A DNA stretch of 64,000 nt from Pseudomonadota bacterium (GTDB taxonomy: Bacteria; Desulfobacterota; Binatia; UBA9968), in the NCBI GenBank assembly GCA_021324155.1, contig JAJPJQ010000051.1:1-64000 (forward strand). The letters are read 5' to 3'. The notes below the pieces were generated by a model. The model was given only the letters and a program-made list of their open reading frames with translations, did no database searches and had not been told where the DNA came from. The position numbers and the translations under genes are program-made. The stretch's first letter is position 1. Each line of letters begins with the position of its first letter. Shown here in pieces: positions 24,120-35,075 of this stretch.

Positions 24120-24635
24120 ATGAGTGATAAACAGCAGGAAGCCACATCGCTGATCGTCGAAAAAATAGCTCAAGCCGGCATCAAACTCGTGGCGAGCCTT
24201 CCGGACGACTGGATCGCTCCGCTCATCTTCGCGATCGATAAGGACGACCGCTTTAAACACGTGCCCGTCAACCGCGAAGAGTCCGCGATCGGCCTCTGCT
24301 CGGGCGCCTACTTCGGCGGCGTTCCCGCGCTCGCTCTCATGGGCGCCTCCGGACTCACGACCTGCATCTACGGGATCACCAAAATCAACTACAGCTTCCA
24401 CATTCCGCTTTTTCTTTTCGCCACGCTCCGCGGCGTCATCGGCGATCCGCGGCCGCACCACATCTCCAATGGGCTCTATCTTACGAAGCTTCTCGACTCG
24501 ATCAGTCTGCCCTATTTGATCGTCGAGGAGCAAAAAACGATCTCGCGCATCCCCGACGCCTTCAAACACTGCATCGCGATGAACCGTCCCGAGGTCGTGA
24601 TCTTTAGCGAAGCGGTCTTGCGCGGCGAGGCTTAG
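24120..24635 (+). CDS. ThDP-dependent decarboxylase, alpha (N-terminal) subunit, ComD-like
   Basis: A 171-residue protein matching the N-terminal (PYR) domain of ThDP enzymes as a separate chain, like sulfopyruvate decarboxylase ComD or phosphonopyruvate decarboxylase. The conserved Glu of the PYR domain is in VNREESAIGLCSGAYFGG. It is followed 3 bp later by the matching PP-domain subunit, and the two should form one enzyme. The product may be an aldehyde from a 2-oxo acid. There is no clear ribosome site before the ATG. Confidence 0.87.
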   Translation: MSDKQQEATSLIVEKIAQAGIKLVASLPDDWIAPLIFAIDKDDRFKHVPVNREESAIGLCSGAYFGGVPALALMGASGLTTCIYGITKINYSFHIPLFLFATLRGVIGDPRPHHISNGLYLTKLLDSISLPYLIVEEQKTISRIPDAFKHCIAMNRPEVVIFSEAVLRGEA

Positions 24636-24638
24636 ACC

Positions 24639-25256
24639 ATGCTCGATTTAAGAGACTGCTTCAAATATTTCGCCGAACGCCAGGGCGACGCCGTGGTCAT
24701 CACGTCCGCGGGAGTCACCTCCGGCACGTGGTGGCGGACCACGCACGACATGGACCAGACCTTTTATCTCGGCGCCTCGATGAGCATGATATCGATGTTC
24801 GGCGCCGGCATCGCCATGGGCGCGCCGAACCTGCCGGTATGGGTGTTCATGGGCGACGGCGCCTTTGCAATGAACCCCGGCATGCTGATGGTCGAGCGCG
24901 ATCTCGATCTGCCCAACCTGAAGCATTTCCTGGTATCGAATCGGGTCTACAACGCCACCAGCGCGGCGCGCCTCGCCAACGCGAAACGCAACGACTATGC
25001 GGGTATCGCGAGGGCGGTGGGCATCGAGCGCGTCTTCGAGATCGATTCGCTCGAAGCCTTACACGCGCAATTCGACAAGATCGTGAAAGCGCCCGGACAC
25101 ACCTTCACCGTGCTGGAAGTCGAGCCGCTGCGCGAGAAGCCGGGCGGCGTGCCGCTCGACGACGCGGAGTCCAAATTCCGCTTTGGACGATACATCGAGC
25201 GAAAAGCCGGGATTAAAATCTTTCGGCATCCCGCTCTCGAGCCGCTGCTCCGTTAA
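24639..25256 (+). CDS. ThDP-dependent decarboxylase, beta (C-terminal) subunit, ComE-like
   Basis: A 205-residue protein matching the cofactor-binding (PP) domain of ThDP enzymes. The ThDP/Mg motif begins GDGAFAMNPGM and runs to FLVSNRVYNAT. It pairs with the alpha subunit 3 bp upstream. The two-chain layout is that of sulfopyruvate decarboxylase (ComDE), but coenzyme M genes are not seen, so the 2-oxo acid substrate is open. The gene ends about 70 bp from the convergent tRNA. Confidence 0.87.
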   Translation: MLDLRDCFKYFAERQGDAVVITSAGVTSGTWWRTTHDMDQTFYLGASMSMISMFGAGIAMGAPNLPVWVFMGDGAFAMNPGMLMVERDLDLPNLKHFLVSNRVYNATSAARLANAKRNDYAGIARAVGIERVFEIDSLEALHAQFDKIVKAPGHTFTVLEVEPLREKPGGVPLDDAESKFRFGRYIERKAGIKIFRHPALEPLLR

Positions 25257-25324
25257 CGGTCGCGCTCGCTACACATAGTACTCTCAAGCCCTTCCGGGCC
25301 TGCGTTCTCTACAGCGTAAAAAAT

Positions 25325-25401
25325 TGGTGGGCCCACCTGGATTCGAACCAGGGACCGACCGGTTATGAGCCGGTAGCTCTAACCAGCTGAGCTATGGGCC
25401 C
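25325..25401 (-). tRNA. tRNA with anticodon CAU, probably tRNA-Ile2
   Basis: A full 77-nt cloverleaf with encoded CCA (TGG at 25325-25327). The acceptor arms are GGGCCCA / TGGGCCC, the anticodon loop is CTCATAA with CAT at 25365-25367, and the T-loop is GGTTCGAATCC. CAU can be elongator Met, initiator Met or Ile2 (lysidine-modified). The GGGCCC acceptor and the place beside rpoD favour Ile2. This needs a tRNA classifier to confirm. Confidence 0.95.
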
Positions 25402-25442
25402 GCAGGGATGCGGTTCGCAGTTTGTGGGATCGCGGCGGGAAG

Positions 25443-27308
25443 CTAGCTTTCCATGAAGCTCTTCAGCCGCTTGCTCCGGCTCGGGTGGCGCAGCTTGCGC
25501 AGCGCCTTCGCCTCGATCTGCCGTATGCGCTCGCGCGTGACGGTGAATTTCTGGCCGACCTCCTCCAGCGTGTGGTCGGATTTCTCGCCGATGCCGAAGC
25601 GCATGCGCAGCACCTGCTCTTCGCGCGGCGTGAGCGTCGCGAGCACCTTGCGCGTCTGTTCCTGAAGATTGATGTTCACGACCGCGTCGGACGGCGTCAT
25701 GATGCGCTTGTCCTCGATGAAGTCGCCGAGATGGCTGTCCTCCTCCTCGCCGACGGGCGTCTCGAGCGAGATCGGCTCTTTGGCGATCTTCAAAACTTTG
25801 CGGACCTTGTCCAACGGGATCTCCATCTTCGAGGCGATCTCCTCGGGCGTCGGCTCGCGGCCGATCTCCTGGACCAGGTAGCGCGAGGTGCGGATCAGCT
25901 TGTTGATCGTCTCGATCATGTGCACGGGAATGCGGATCGTGCGCGCCTGATCGGCGATCGCGCGCGTGATCGCCTGGCGAATCCACCAGGTGGCGTAGGT
26001 CGAGAACTTGTAGCCGCGCTGATACTCGAACTTGTCGACGGCCTTCATCAGGCCGATGTTTCCTTCCTGAATGAGGTCGAGAAACTGGAGACCGCGGTTG
26101 GTGTATTTCTTCGCGATGCTGACGACGAGCCTGAGGTTCGCCTCGATGAGCTCTTTTTTCGCGATGTTCGCGCGCGTCTCTCCCTCGACGATCGAGCGCA
26201 CGCGGCGGCGGATTTCCTCCGCCGGCATCTCGAGCTCCTTCTCGATGCGGCGCACGTCGCGCTTGGACGATCGGATATCGTCGATCATGGTCTTGATGGC
26301 ATCGTGTCCCATCCTGAGCGAGCGTACGGCATGCTGCCAGGCTTTTTTATGTCCGTTCGTCGGCACGACTTTCAGGATCTCCTGGTAAGCCTTGCCGGAC
26401 TTCCGCTCGAATTCGGCGATCCGCCGATCCATCACGCGAATGCCGTCCATCGCTCTTTTTAGGCCTTCGACGATCGCCTCCGTCTGCCGGCGGTTGAGCT
26501 GCAGCGCCTTGAGCGCGTCGATGATTTTCCCCTGCTGCTTCGTCAGGAGTTCCTCGAAAGCCTTGCGTCTTTTCGCCGAGAGACTCTTACCGGAAAGCGT
26601 TTTCTGCGTCTTGTCGCGCTCGCGCGCGAGCCGTCTCAGCTTGCCGATCTGGTCGAGCAGACGCTTCTCGTGGACTTCTTCATCTTCCATGAAGTCGGCG
26701 TCTTCCTCGGTCTCGTCCTTGATGATCTCGCGGACGCGGATCTCGTGCTCGGCCAGTTTTCTCCCGAGGTCGAGCACGTAGTTGAGGGCCAGCGGGCTGG
26801 AAAGCACCTCGTCGAAGACTTGTTTTTCTCCGTGCTCGATTTTCTTCGCGATCTCGACCTCGCCCTCGCGGCTGAGCAACGAGACGGTCCCCATCTCCCG
26901 CAGATACATCCGGACCGGATCGCCCGTCTTGCCCGAGATATCGCCGTCGACCTCGACCTCGATTTCCTTTTCCTCCTCCTCCTCTTCCGCCAGTTCGTCG
27001 GTCTGCCCGGCAAGGCTCACACGCTGGTTGGAGTCGATGACCTCGATATCCATCTCGCCGAAGAGCGACATGACATCGTCGATCTGGTCCGGCGACACGA
27101 TGTCGGCGGGCAACATGTCGTTGACCTCGTCGTACGTCAAGTAGCCCTTCTCCTTGCCCAGGTCGATGAGCTTCTTGACTTCCTTGATGTCCTTTTTCTG
27201 CGCGACGGGATCGGAGGCGGCTGGCTTCGCGGCGCTTACTGCGTCTCGTTCCTGGACGCGGACCGCTGGCGCATTAACTGTCGCTCTCTTCGGACGACCT
27301 CTTGCCAT
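25443..27308 (-). CDS. rpoD: RNA polymerase primary sigma factor (sigma-70)
   Basis: A 621-residue housekeeping sigma factor. In order it has region 1.1 (residues 35-100), an acidic stretch, region 1.2 ([18 protein letters not shown]), a non-conserved region, region 2 for the -10 box ([44 protein letters not shown]), region 3, and region 4 for the -35 box ([20 protein letters not shown]). GAAAGGA precedes ATG 27308. The start lies 73 bp inside the end of dnaG. It is the last gene of the rpsU-yqeY-cvpA-dnaG-rpoD operon. Confidence 0.97.
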   Translation of the reverse strand: MARGRPKRATVNAPAVRVQERDAVSAAKPAASDPVAQKKDIKEVKKLIDLGKEKGYLTYDEVNDMLPADIVSPDQIDDVMSLFGEMDIEVIDSNQRVSLAGQTDELAEEEEEEKEIEVEVDGDISGKTGDPVRMYLREMGTVSLLSREGEVEIAKKIEHGEKQVFDEVLSSPLALNYVLDLGRKLAEHEIRVREIIKDETEEDADFMEDEEVHEKRLLDQIGKLRRLARERDKTQKTLSGKSLSAKRRKAFEELLTKQQGKIIDALKALQLNRRQTEAIVEGLKRAMDGIRVMDRRIAEFERKSGKAYQEILKVVPTNGHKKAWQHAVRSLRMGHDAIKTMIDDIRSSKRDVRRIEKELEMPAEEIRRRVRSIVEGETRANIAKKELIEANLRLVVSIAKKYTNRGLQFLDLIQEGNIGLMKAVDKFEYQRGYKFSTYATWWIRQAITRAIADQARTIRIPVHMIETINKLIRTSRYLVQEIGREPTPEEIASKMEIPLDKVRKVLKIAKEPISLETPVGEEEDSHLGDFIEDKRIMTPSDAVVNINLQEQTRKVLATLTPREEQVLRMRFGIGEKSDHTLEEVGQKFTVTRERIRQIEAKALRKLRHPSRSKRLKSFMES

Positions 27309-29020
27309 TCAAGCATCCTTTCTTTCTTGGTCTTCTCGTCTTTCTTCTCTTCAGCAATGCGTATGGCCCGCCGCAAATCGCGCTCCAGCCCGCGCAAGCG
27401 CCGCCGCTGGAGATGGGCGACGACGTCGCCGAGCATCTTCGCGGCCTCCGCCTCCTCTACCGCTTCGCCTTCGAGCGTCAGCGCCGCGACTTCCGCGGCG
27501 CGCTCGGGCGATAATTTCGCCGCGACCATGGCTCCGTCGACATCGCGGCGCTCCTTCCACTCGGAGACGATCGCGTTGAAAATGTCGGTCCACTCCGGAC
27601 CCACGAGCCCGTCGATTTCGGCGTCGGGCTCGATGCGCTCGATCATCGCCGGGAAGCGCAGCATCAATCCGATGAGCGATCGTTCGGCGGCGTCCCGAGC
27701 CGGGCCGGATTCGACCGGCCGCGAGGCCGCCGGCCGGACTTCTCCTTGGGCCAACGGCGCGCGCAACAGCGCCTCGCGGATGTTCAACTGATCGACCGCC
27801 CGGCGCACGAGCAAATCGGCCTCGAACGGATTTCGCACCTTCGCCAGAACGCGATTGATTTCCTGCGCGATGCGACTTTTCCCTTCAAGGCTGCGACCGT
27901 AACCTTCTTCTAACCAGGTAAAGTAATAGTCTGCAAGGGGAATCGCCTCGCCGAGCAGCTTCTCCAACCCCTCTTTTCCATAGGCGCGGACAAAGCTGTC
28001 GGGGTCGTGTTCTTTGGGCAAAAAGGCGCCGCGCCCCATGAGCCCGGCCTCGACGAAAATCTCGAAGCTCCGCGCCGCGGCCTTTCTGCCGGCGTTGTCG
28101 CCGTCGAACAGCGCGACGATGTTCTTCGTGTAGCGTCCGAGCATCCGCACATGATCCGGCGTCAGCGCCGTGCCGAGCGTCGCGACGGCATCGCCGATGC
28201 CGAACTGCGCGAGCGCGATCACATCCAAGTAACCTTCGACGACGATAACCCGGTCCTTTTCACGGATCGATTCCTTCGCCTGAAACAGACCGTAAACCGT
28301 CGCATGCTTGCGAAAGAGCGGCGTCTCCGAGGAATTCAAGTACTTCGGCATGCCCTGGTCGAGCACCCTGCCGCCGAAGCCGACGATCTTGCCTCCCGCG
28401 TCGGCGATCGGAAACATGACGCGGCCGAAAAACTTCTCGCCGTAGCGCTCGCCGCCGCGGTCGCTCACGAGACCGACGCGAACGGCGTCTTTCAGCGATA
28501 GCCCCTGCTTCTTGAAATAGCCCGCGAGGCCCGGTCCGGACTGCGGGGCATAGCCGACATAAAAGCGGCGCGCGGTGCGCTCGTCGACGCCGCGCTTGCG
28601 CAAGTACTCGAGCGCGTGCCGGCCTTCGCCCGGCCCGTAGAGAGTTTCCTGAAAGTAGGCCGCGGCGCGCTCGTTCAGCCGGTAGAGCGTCTCTTTTTCT
28701 TCGGCGCTACGCTTCGCGCCGGGAGATTGAAGGCGCTCGACCTCGATGCCGTAGCGCTTGCCGATGCGCTCGACCGCCTCGGGAAAAGTGAGGTGGTCGT
28801 ATTGCATCAGGAAGTGAAAAACGCTGCCGCCCGCGCCGCAGCCGAAGCAGCGGAAAATCCCCTTCTCCTCGTTGACCGTGAAAGAGGGCGTTTTTTCGGA
28901 ATGGAAGGGGCAGAGCCCCATGTAGTTGCGGCCGGCTTTTTTGAGCGTGAGGTAATCCGAAACGACTTCCACGATGGAGGCGCGGTCGCGAATGCGTGAA
29001 ATCGTTTCGTCCGGAATCAT
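27236..29020 (-). CDS. dnaG: DNA primase
   Basis: A 594-residue primase that makes RNA primers for replication. The N-terminal zinc finger has Cys37, His40, Cys58 and Cys61 (CPFH, CFGCG). A TOPRIM core follows ([18 protein letters not shown], later [12 protein letters not shown]). The C-terminal region is the DnaB helicase-binding domain. Its start overlaps the cvpA stop by 4 bp and its end overlaps the rpoD start by 73 bp, so the three genes are translated in a coupled way. Confidence 0.97.
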   Translation of the reverse strand: MIPDETISRIRDRASIVEVVSDYLTLKKAGRNYMGLCPFHSEKTPSFTVNEEKGIFRCFGCGAGGSVFHFLMQYDHLTFPEAVERIGKRYGIEVERLQSPGAKRSAEEKETLYRLNERAAAYFQETLYGPGEGRHALEYLRKRGVDERTARRFYVGYAPQSGPGLAGYFKKQGLSLKDAVRVGLVSDRGGERYGEKFFGRVMFPIADAGGKIVGFGGRVLDQGMPKYLNSSETPLFRKHATVYGLFQAKESIREKDRVIVVEGYLDVIALAQFGIGDAVATLGTALTPDHVRMLGRYTKNIVALFDGDNAGRKAAARSFEIFVEAGLMGRGAFLPKEHDPDSFVRAYGKEGLEKLLGEAIPLADYYFTWLEEGYGRSLEGKSRIAQEINRVLAKVRNPFEADLLVRRAVDQLNIREALLRAPLAQGEVRPAASRPVESGPARDAAERSLIGLMLRFPAMIERIEPDAEIDGLVGPEWTDIFNAIVSEWKERRDVDGAMVAAKLSPERAAEVAALTLEGEAVEEAEAAKMLGDVVAHLQRRRLRGLERDLRRAIRIAEEKKDEKTKKERMLEWQEVVRRERQLMRQRSASRNETQ

Positions 29021-29559
29021 ACGCCGCGTCTCTCGTTCGCCGTGTTGCGATCGACCGCGGCCGGCTCCGCCGGGTCGATGAACCTGCTCTTGCCGAGCGC
29101 GATCAATTGCTGCGCGAGGTGCTGGAAACTCGACCCGAGATAGGAATGGCCGAGAGTCGCCTGGGCGCGCCGCGGCATGAGCGGCGTCGATACGAGAAAG
29201 AGCACCGCGAGGCCGATGAGCGCCGCGCCTTTGCCGGCGCCCACGAGCACGCCGCCGATGCGATTGATTCCCTGAAGGAACAAAACGCCGGCCGAGCGAT
29301 GGAGCAGCCAGCCGATGAGGTTGAAAGCCAACGACACGAGAAAAAAGATCGCAACGAAGGAGGCGGCGCGAAGGAAAATGAACGATGTCTTCCAGCTCTC
29401 AGCCAGCCAAGCGGCGAGACGCTCGTCGTAGCGCGCGGCCAGGAGGAAGCCGGCGACGAGCCCTACGAGAGAAAAGATTTCGCGGAAAAGCCCTTTGAAA
29501 TACCCACGGAGTGCAAACAGAGAGAGCGCGGCGATTAAGATCAGATCGACGGTATTCAC
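29017..29559 (-). CDS. CvpA-family membrane protein
   Basis: A 180-residue inner-membrane protein with four hydrophobic helices (starting NTVDLILIAALSLFALRGYFKGLFREIFSLVGLVAGF), the CvpA/colicin V production family. The role in other bacteria concerns envelope integrity. The ATGA overlap with dnaG indicates coupling. Its presence between yqeY and dnaG is unusual for the classic operon but fits deltaproteobacterial variants. Confidence 0.88.
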   Translation of the reverse strand: MNTVDLILIAALSLFALRGYFKGLFREIFSLVGLVAGFLLAARYDERLAAWLAESWKTSFIFLRAASFVAIFFLVSLAFNLIGWLLHRSAGVLFLQGINRIGGVLVGAGKGAALIGLAVLFLVSTPLMPRRAQATLGHSYLGSSFQHLAQQLIALGKSRFIDPAEPAAVDRNTANERRGV

Positions 29560-29603
29560 ATGCAGGTCAAATCCAAGCCGTCGCGCAGAGCGGATGAAGC
29601 GCG

Positions 29604-30047
29604 CTAGCTCAACATTTCTTTGGCCAGCTCGCTGACGCGCTTGCCGTCAGTCCGGCCGGCAACCTTGGGCATCACCTGCTTCATCACCCGCCCCAGGTCC
29701 TGAATCCCCTTCGCGCCCACTTCGTCGATGGAATTCCGGATCGCCGCGCGCACCTCGTCCTCGTTCATGGCCGCGGGCAAAAAACGACGCAAGACGGCGA
29801 GCTCGGCCTCTTCCTGCTGAAGCAAATCGTTCCTTCCGCCTTTGCGGAAGAACTCGATAGACTCCTGCCGCTGCTTCGTGAGAGACGCGACGGTCTTGAG
29901 TATCTCTTCGTCGCTGAGCTCCCGGTGTTTATTGATCTCTTCGTTATGGAGAGCCGATGATAAAAGTCTCAGCGTCGAGAGCGCGACCCGGTCGCCGCTC
30001 TTCATGGCGGTCTTGATCCCGTCCTGAATGTCGGCTTTGAGTCCCAC
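29604..30047 (-). CDS. yqeY: GatB/YqeY-domain protein
   Basis: A 147-residue protein of the YqeY family, which resembles the C-terminal tail domain of GatB (tRNA-amidotransferase). The body is helical (ADIQDGIKTAMKSGDRVALS, QESIEFFRKGGRNDLLQ, LPAAMNEDEVRAAIR, GRVMKQVMPKVAGRTDGK). GTG 30047 is chosen because the family begins at VGLKADIQ. The frame opens at 30209, and the ribosome site is weak. It lies between rpsU and cvpA, a conserved placement. Confidence 0.9.
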   Translation of the reverse strand: MGLKADIQDGIKTAMKSGDRVALSTLRLLSSALHNEEINKHRELSDEEILKTVASLTKQRQESIEFFRKGGRNDLLQQEEAELAVLRRFLPAAMNEDEVRAAIRNSIDEVGAKGIQDLGRVMKQVMPKVAGRTDGKRVSELAKEMLS

Positions 30048-30076
30048 TCCCGTGACGCGGCGCCCTGGCGCGGCGT

Positions 30077-30274
30077 TTAAAAGTAATGGCTGCGCGCCCT
30101 GCGCAGCGCTCTTTTCTTCGCCGCGATCGCCTTCTTCTTGCGCTTCACACTGGGCTTCTCGTAGTGCTCGCGTTTGCGCAACTCCGCCAAGATGCCGGCC
30201 TTTTCGCACAGCTTTTTAAAGCGCCGAATAGCGCTCTCGATGGATTCGTTTTCTCTTACGCGTATTCCGGTCAT
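30077..30274 (-). CDS. rpsU: Ribosomal protein bS21
   Basis: A 65-residue small-subunit protein needed for translation initiation. It starts [19 protein letters not shown] and has the basic C-terminus of the family ([20 protein letters not shown]). It is the first gene of the macromolecular-synthesis operon (rpsU-yqeY-cvpA-dnaG-rpoD), with a sigma-70-type promoter 57 bp upstream. Confidence 0.96.
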   Translation of the reverse strand: MTGIRVRENESIESAIRRFKKLCEKAGILAELRKREHYEKPSVKRKKKAIAAKKRALRRARSHYF

Positions 30275-30330
30275 TAAGTCGAATCACCCCCGCTCCACGT
30301 ACCGCTGCGTGATTCCGTTTAAGCGTGACA

Positions 30331-30358
30331 ATTCTATCCGATTCACGAGCCAAGTCAA
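30331..30358 (-). promoter_or_regulatory. Sigma-70 promoter of the rpsU-rpoD operon
   Basis: Read on the minus strand, TTGACT (30358-30353) and TAGAAT (30336-30331) are 16 bp apart, about 57 bp before the rpsU start. Both boxes match 5 of 6 consensus bases, the best promoter-like pair seen here. Confidence 0.75.
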
Positions 30359-30451
30359 GGACGTTTACGTCCGTGCCGCAGGAGAATTCCAGCGGGTGCA
30401 GGCTTTTCCACTGAGAGGCGTCGAAGATCGGTTCACACAAGCGAAAGCGCA

Positions 30452-31192
30452 TCAGCCGGACGGTCTCGTCTGCCGCAGCTTCCAGAATTTCTCCGGATAA
30501 TCGGAAAATATGCCGTCGACGCCAAGCTTTAAAAACTTTTCCATATCGCGCACTTCGTTGACGGTCCAGACGAGCGTCTTGAGCCCGATCTGCGCGGCGC
30601 GCTCGACGACCGGCGGGGTGGCGAGCTCCTTTTGAATGTGCAGCGATTCGGCGCCCAGCTCGCGGGCGAGCTGAAAGGGATTGTCTTTGTTTTCGCGGCC
30701 GTGCAGGACGCCGATCCGCGTATCCGGCGCGAGCTCGCGGATGCGGCGCAGCACGCGGTGGTCGAACGCGGAAAACACCGTTCGTTCGAGATAATCGTAG
30801 TGGCTGAGGATGAAAAGCAGCTTGAGCTCGATGCCCAGAATCCCGCGCGGATCGCCCTTGATGTCGATATTGATATCGGCCCGGCCGTCGACGATGTCGA
30901 GAAGCTCTTCGAGCGTAAGGATGCGCTCGCCTTTAAACGATTTCTTGAACCAGCCGCCGATGTCAAGTTTTTTGAGCTCCTTGAGCGTCCGCGAGCGGAC
31001 GTGGCCTTCCGTGCGCGCCGTGCGCCGCAGGCGCTCGTCGTGAAACACGACCACGTGGCCGTCCTTGGAGAGCTGACAGTCGACCTCGATCATATCCACG
31101 CCGCTGTCGATGGCTTTTTCGATCGCCGCGCGCGTGTTTTCGGGACAAGTCCCGGAGCTGCCGCGATGCGCGATGCGGATGAATCCGTTCAT
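30452..31192 (-). CDS. Glycerophosphodiester phosphodiesterase
   Basis: A 246-residue cytosolic GDPD that hydrolyses deacylated phospholipids to glycerol-3-phosphate and an alcohol. The family motif is complete: IAHRGSSGTCPENTRAA with the catalytic His, EVDCQLSKDG with the metal acids, and VFHDERLRRT. ATG 31192 is selected by homology; the frame opens at 31696 inside thrC. It ends before the rpsU promoter and lies 5 bp after threonine synthase. Confidence 0.93.
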   Translation of the reverse strand: MNGFIRIAHRGSSGTCPENTRAAIEKAIDSGVDMIEVDCQLSKDGHVVVFHDERLRRTARTEGHVRSRTLKELKKLDIGGWFKKSFKGERILTLEELLDIVDGRADINIDIKGDPRGILGIELKLLFILSHYDYLERTVFSAFDHRVLRRIRELAPDTRIGVLHGRENKDNPFQLARELGAESLHIQKELATPPVVERAAQIGLKTLVWTVNEVRDMEKFLKLGVDGIFSDYPEKFWKLRQTRPSG

Positions 31193-31197
31193 GGCCG

Positions 31198-32370
31198 TTA
31201 CATTCGCGGGCCCACCGCGTCGAGGTATTTCAATCCCGAGGCGGTGTTGAAAATCAGCGCGGTATCGGACGGGCCGATCCATCCGGCCTTCGTCAGCCGG
31301 CGCAGCGCCGCGACACACGCCGCGCCTTCCGGACACAAGAATAACCCTTCGAGCCGCGCGGCGAGCCGGATATCGGCGAGCATCTCTTCGTCGGTCACGG
31401 CGAGCGCCGTGCCGCCGCTCTCGCGCAGCACGCGGAGGATGAGAAAGTCCGCCACGGCTTGCGGAACGCGAAGCCCCGAGGCGATCGTCCGCGCGTCCTT
31501 CCACGGCTCGGCCGCTTCCTTGCCTTCGTTGAACGCGCGCACGATCGGCGCGCAATGCTCCGCCTGCACCGAAACCATGCGCGGGCGGCGCGCGCCGATC
31601 CAGCCGACGGCTTCGAGCTCGGCGAAGCCCTTCCACATGCCGATCAGCCCCGTGCCGCCGCCGGTCGGATAAACGATCACGTCGGGCAGCTGCCACTCGA
31701 GCTGCTCGGCGATCTCCAGCCCCATGGTCTTCTTTCCTTCCAGCCGATACGGCTCCTTCAGCGTCGAGACATCGAACCAGCCTTCCGCGTCTTTGCGCTC
31801 GGCGATCAACCGGCCGCAGTCGCTGATGAGTCCGTCGACGAGCGTGAGGCGCGCGCCGTATTGTTCCGCTTCGGCGACGTTGGCGCGCGGCGCGTCCTTC
31901 GGCATGAACACGTGCGCCTCGATGCCTGCGCGCGCCGCGTACGCCGCGAGCGACGCGCCGGCGTTGCCTGCCGACGGGATCGCGACCTTAGCGACGCCGA
32001 GCTCTTTGGCGAGCGACACCGCGAGGGCGATGCCGCGGTCCTTGAACGAGCCGGTGGGATTTTGCGCCTCGTCCTTGATCCACAGGCGCCTCAAGCTGAA
32101 TTCTTTCGCAAGACGCGGCGTATCGAGCAGCGGCGTAAAACCCTCGCCGAGCGACACGCGGTTTCGGTCGTCGTTCAGCGGGAGGAATTCGCGATAGCGC
32201 CACAACGTCGCTTCGCGCCGCTTCAACGCGCTCGCGTCGAGCGCATTTTTGATTTTCGCCGCGTCGTAGTCGACCGTCAGTGGCGAGCCGCAGCGGCAGG
32301 TGTTGACGATTTTTCCGAGGGGATATTCACGGGCGCAGCGCGGGCAGCGGATTTTTGTCGCGAAGGTCAT
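31198..32370 (-). CDS. thrC: Threonine synthase
   Basis: A 390-residue PLP enzyme that turns O-phosphohomoserine into threonine. The Schiff-base lysine is K110 in NPTGSFKDRG. An N-terminal zinc-ribbon-like cluster has Cys9, Cys12, Cys25 and Cys27 (CPRC, CRCG). The phosphate-binding loop is in PTGGGTGLIGMWKG. Length and motifs match the class of ThrC with a Cys-rich N-terminus. It is upstream of the GDPD gene on the same strand. Confidence 0.93.
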   Translation of the reverse strand: MTFATKIRCPRCAREYPLGKIVNTCRCGSPLTVDYDAAKIKNALDASALKRREATLWRYREFLPLNDDRNRVSLGEGFTPLLDTPRLAKEFSLRRLWIKDEAQNPTGSFKDRGIALAVSLAKELGVAKVAIPSAGNAGASLAAYAARAGIEAHVFMPKDAPRANVAEAEQYGARLTLVDGLISDCGRLIAERKDAEGWFDVSTLKEPYRLEGKKTMGLEIAEQLEWQLPDVIVYPTGGGTGLIGMWKGFAELEAVGWIGARRPRMVSVQAEHCAPIVRAFNEGKEAAEPWKDARTIASGLRVPQAVADFLILRVLRESGGTALAVTDEEMLADIRLAARLEGLFLCPEGAACVAALRRLTKAGWIGPSDTALIFNTASGLKYLDAVGPRM

Positions 32371-32432
32371 CGCACGCAGTCGCGGATTCGCATGCGCGCT
32401 TCGTCGCGCGCCTGCTCATGAAATCTTGTGCC

Positions 32433-33248
<816 letters not shown>

Positions 33249-35075
33249 AGTTTTTTGAGCTCGTCCTGCGTGCCGTGCGGGATAAAACGGTCGGGCACGC
33301 CGAGGCGCCGCAGGCTCACGCCGGTGATGCCCTCGTCGGCCATGAGCTCGGCGACGGCGCTGCCGAAGCCGCCCGCGACGACGTTATCCTCGACCGTGAT
33401 CGCGCGCCGAACGCCTGCGAGCACGGTCGATAGCAGTTCGCGGTCGAGCGGCTTGACGAAGCGGGCGTTGACGACCGCCGCGTCGATGCCGAGCGGCGCC
33501 AGTTCCTGCGCCGCCTTGAGCGCCGGCATCACGGTGCTGCCGATCGCCAGAATCGCGATGTCCTTCCCCTCGCGCAGCAGCTCCCCCTTGCCGATCTCGA
33601 GCGGCCGGATCTCGCGGTCCAGCTCGACTCCGAAGCCTTCGCCGCGCGGATAGCGAAACGCGATCGGTCCGTTATAGTCGATCGCCGTCTTCAGCATGCG
33701 CCGGAGCTCGTTCTCGTCCTTGGGCGCCATGACAACGATATTCGGCATCGAGCGCAAATAGGCGAAATCGAAGACGCCGTGGTGCGTCGGGCCGTCGGCG
33801 CCGACGAGCCCGCCGCGGTCGAGGGCGAAAACGACGTGAAGCTTCTGCAAGCAGACGTCGTGCAGAATCTCGTCGTAGCCGCGCTGAAGAAATGTCGAGT
33901 AGATGGCGACGACCGGTATCCAGCCTTCGGTCGCCATGCCGCCGGCGAAGGTGACGGCGTGCTGTTCGGCGATGCCGACGTCGTACGACCGGTCGGACAG
34001 CGCGCGCGCGAACTTGTCGATGCCGGTGCCGCTGCCCATGGCCGCCGTGAGCGCGACGACCTTGGGATTCTCCTTCGCCAATTCGATGAGCGCATCGGCA
34101 AAGATTTCCGTGTAGCTCGGGATCGGGCCTTTTTCCTTTTTCGCCTTGCCGGTCAGCACATGGAACGGCGTCACGCTGTGATACTTGATCGGGTCTTTCT
34201 CCGCCGGCGCATAGCCCTTTCCTTTTCGCGTCACGACGTGAACGAGCGTCGGATGCTCGATTTTCTGCACGTTCTGGAACGTTTGGATCATCTCGGCGAT
34301 GTTGTGGCCGTCGATGGGGCCGACGTATTGAAATCCGAGCGCCTCGAAGAGAAAACCCGGCGTGACGAGCCCGAGAAAAGATTCCTTGAGCTTGCGCGCC
34401 ACGTGGTAGAGGTTTTCGCCGACTTTCGGCAGGGTGCGCATGAGCGCGCCGAGATTGTGCTGCAGCCGGACGGCGACCTCGGTCGTCAGTTGCTTGCTGA
34501 GGAACGAGGAGAGCGCGCCGACGCGCGAATCGATAAAATGCTCATTGTCGTTCAAGACGACGATCAGATCCTTGCCGAGGTGCCCCGCCTGGTTCAGTCC
34601 CTCGAACGTGAGGCCCGCGCTGAGCCCGCCGTCGCTGATGACCGAAACGACTTTGTAATCGTCGCCGCTGAGCGATTTCGCCGCGACGATGCCGAGCGCC
34701 GCGCTGACCGAAGTGCCCGCGTGGCCGGCGCCGAAGACATCGTATTCGCTCTCGTCACGGCTCAGAAAACCGCTCAGGCCGCCGAGCTGCCGGATCGTCT
34801 GCAGCTTGTTGCGCCGCTCGCAGATGAGCTTGTGGGCGTAGGCCTGGTGCCCGGTGTCCCAGACGATGCGGTCGCGCGGCGTATCGAAGGCATAGTGAAG
34901 CGCGAGCGTCAGCTCGACGGCCCCGAGAGTCGAGGCGAAATGACCGCCGACCTCCGACACGACGGAGATGATCTCCTCGCGCACTTCCTGCGCCAGGGCG
35001 GGTAGCTCTTCGACGGTCAGTTTTCTCAGGTCGGCGGGATTGTCGATCGCATCTAGTAATTTCGACATGTTGGCC

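Noticed and set aside
25286-25300. Small GCCC-TTCC-GGGC hairpin between the tRNA and comE-like gene
   Set aside because: Only 4 bp and without a T-run on either strand.
25325-25401. tRNA-Met (elongator) reading of the CAU tRNA
   Set aside because: Possible, but the acceptor GGGCCC and location beside rpoD favour tRNA-Ile2; left as the second choice.
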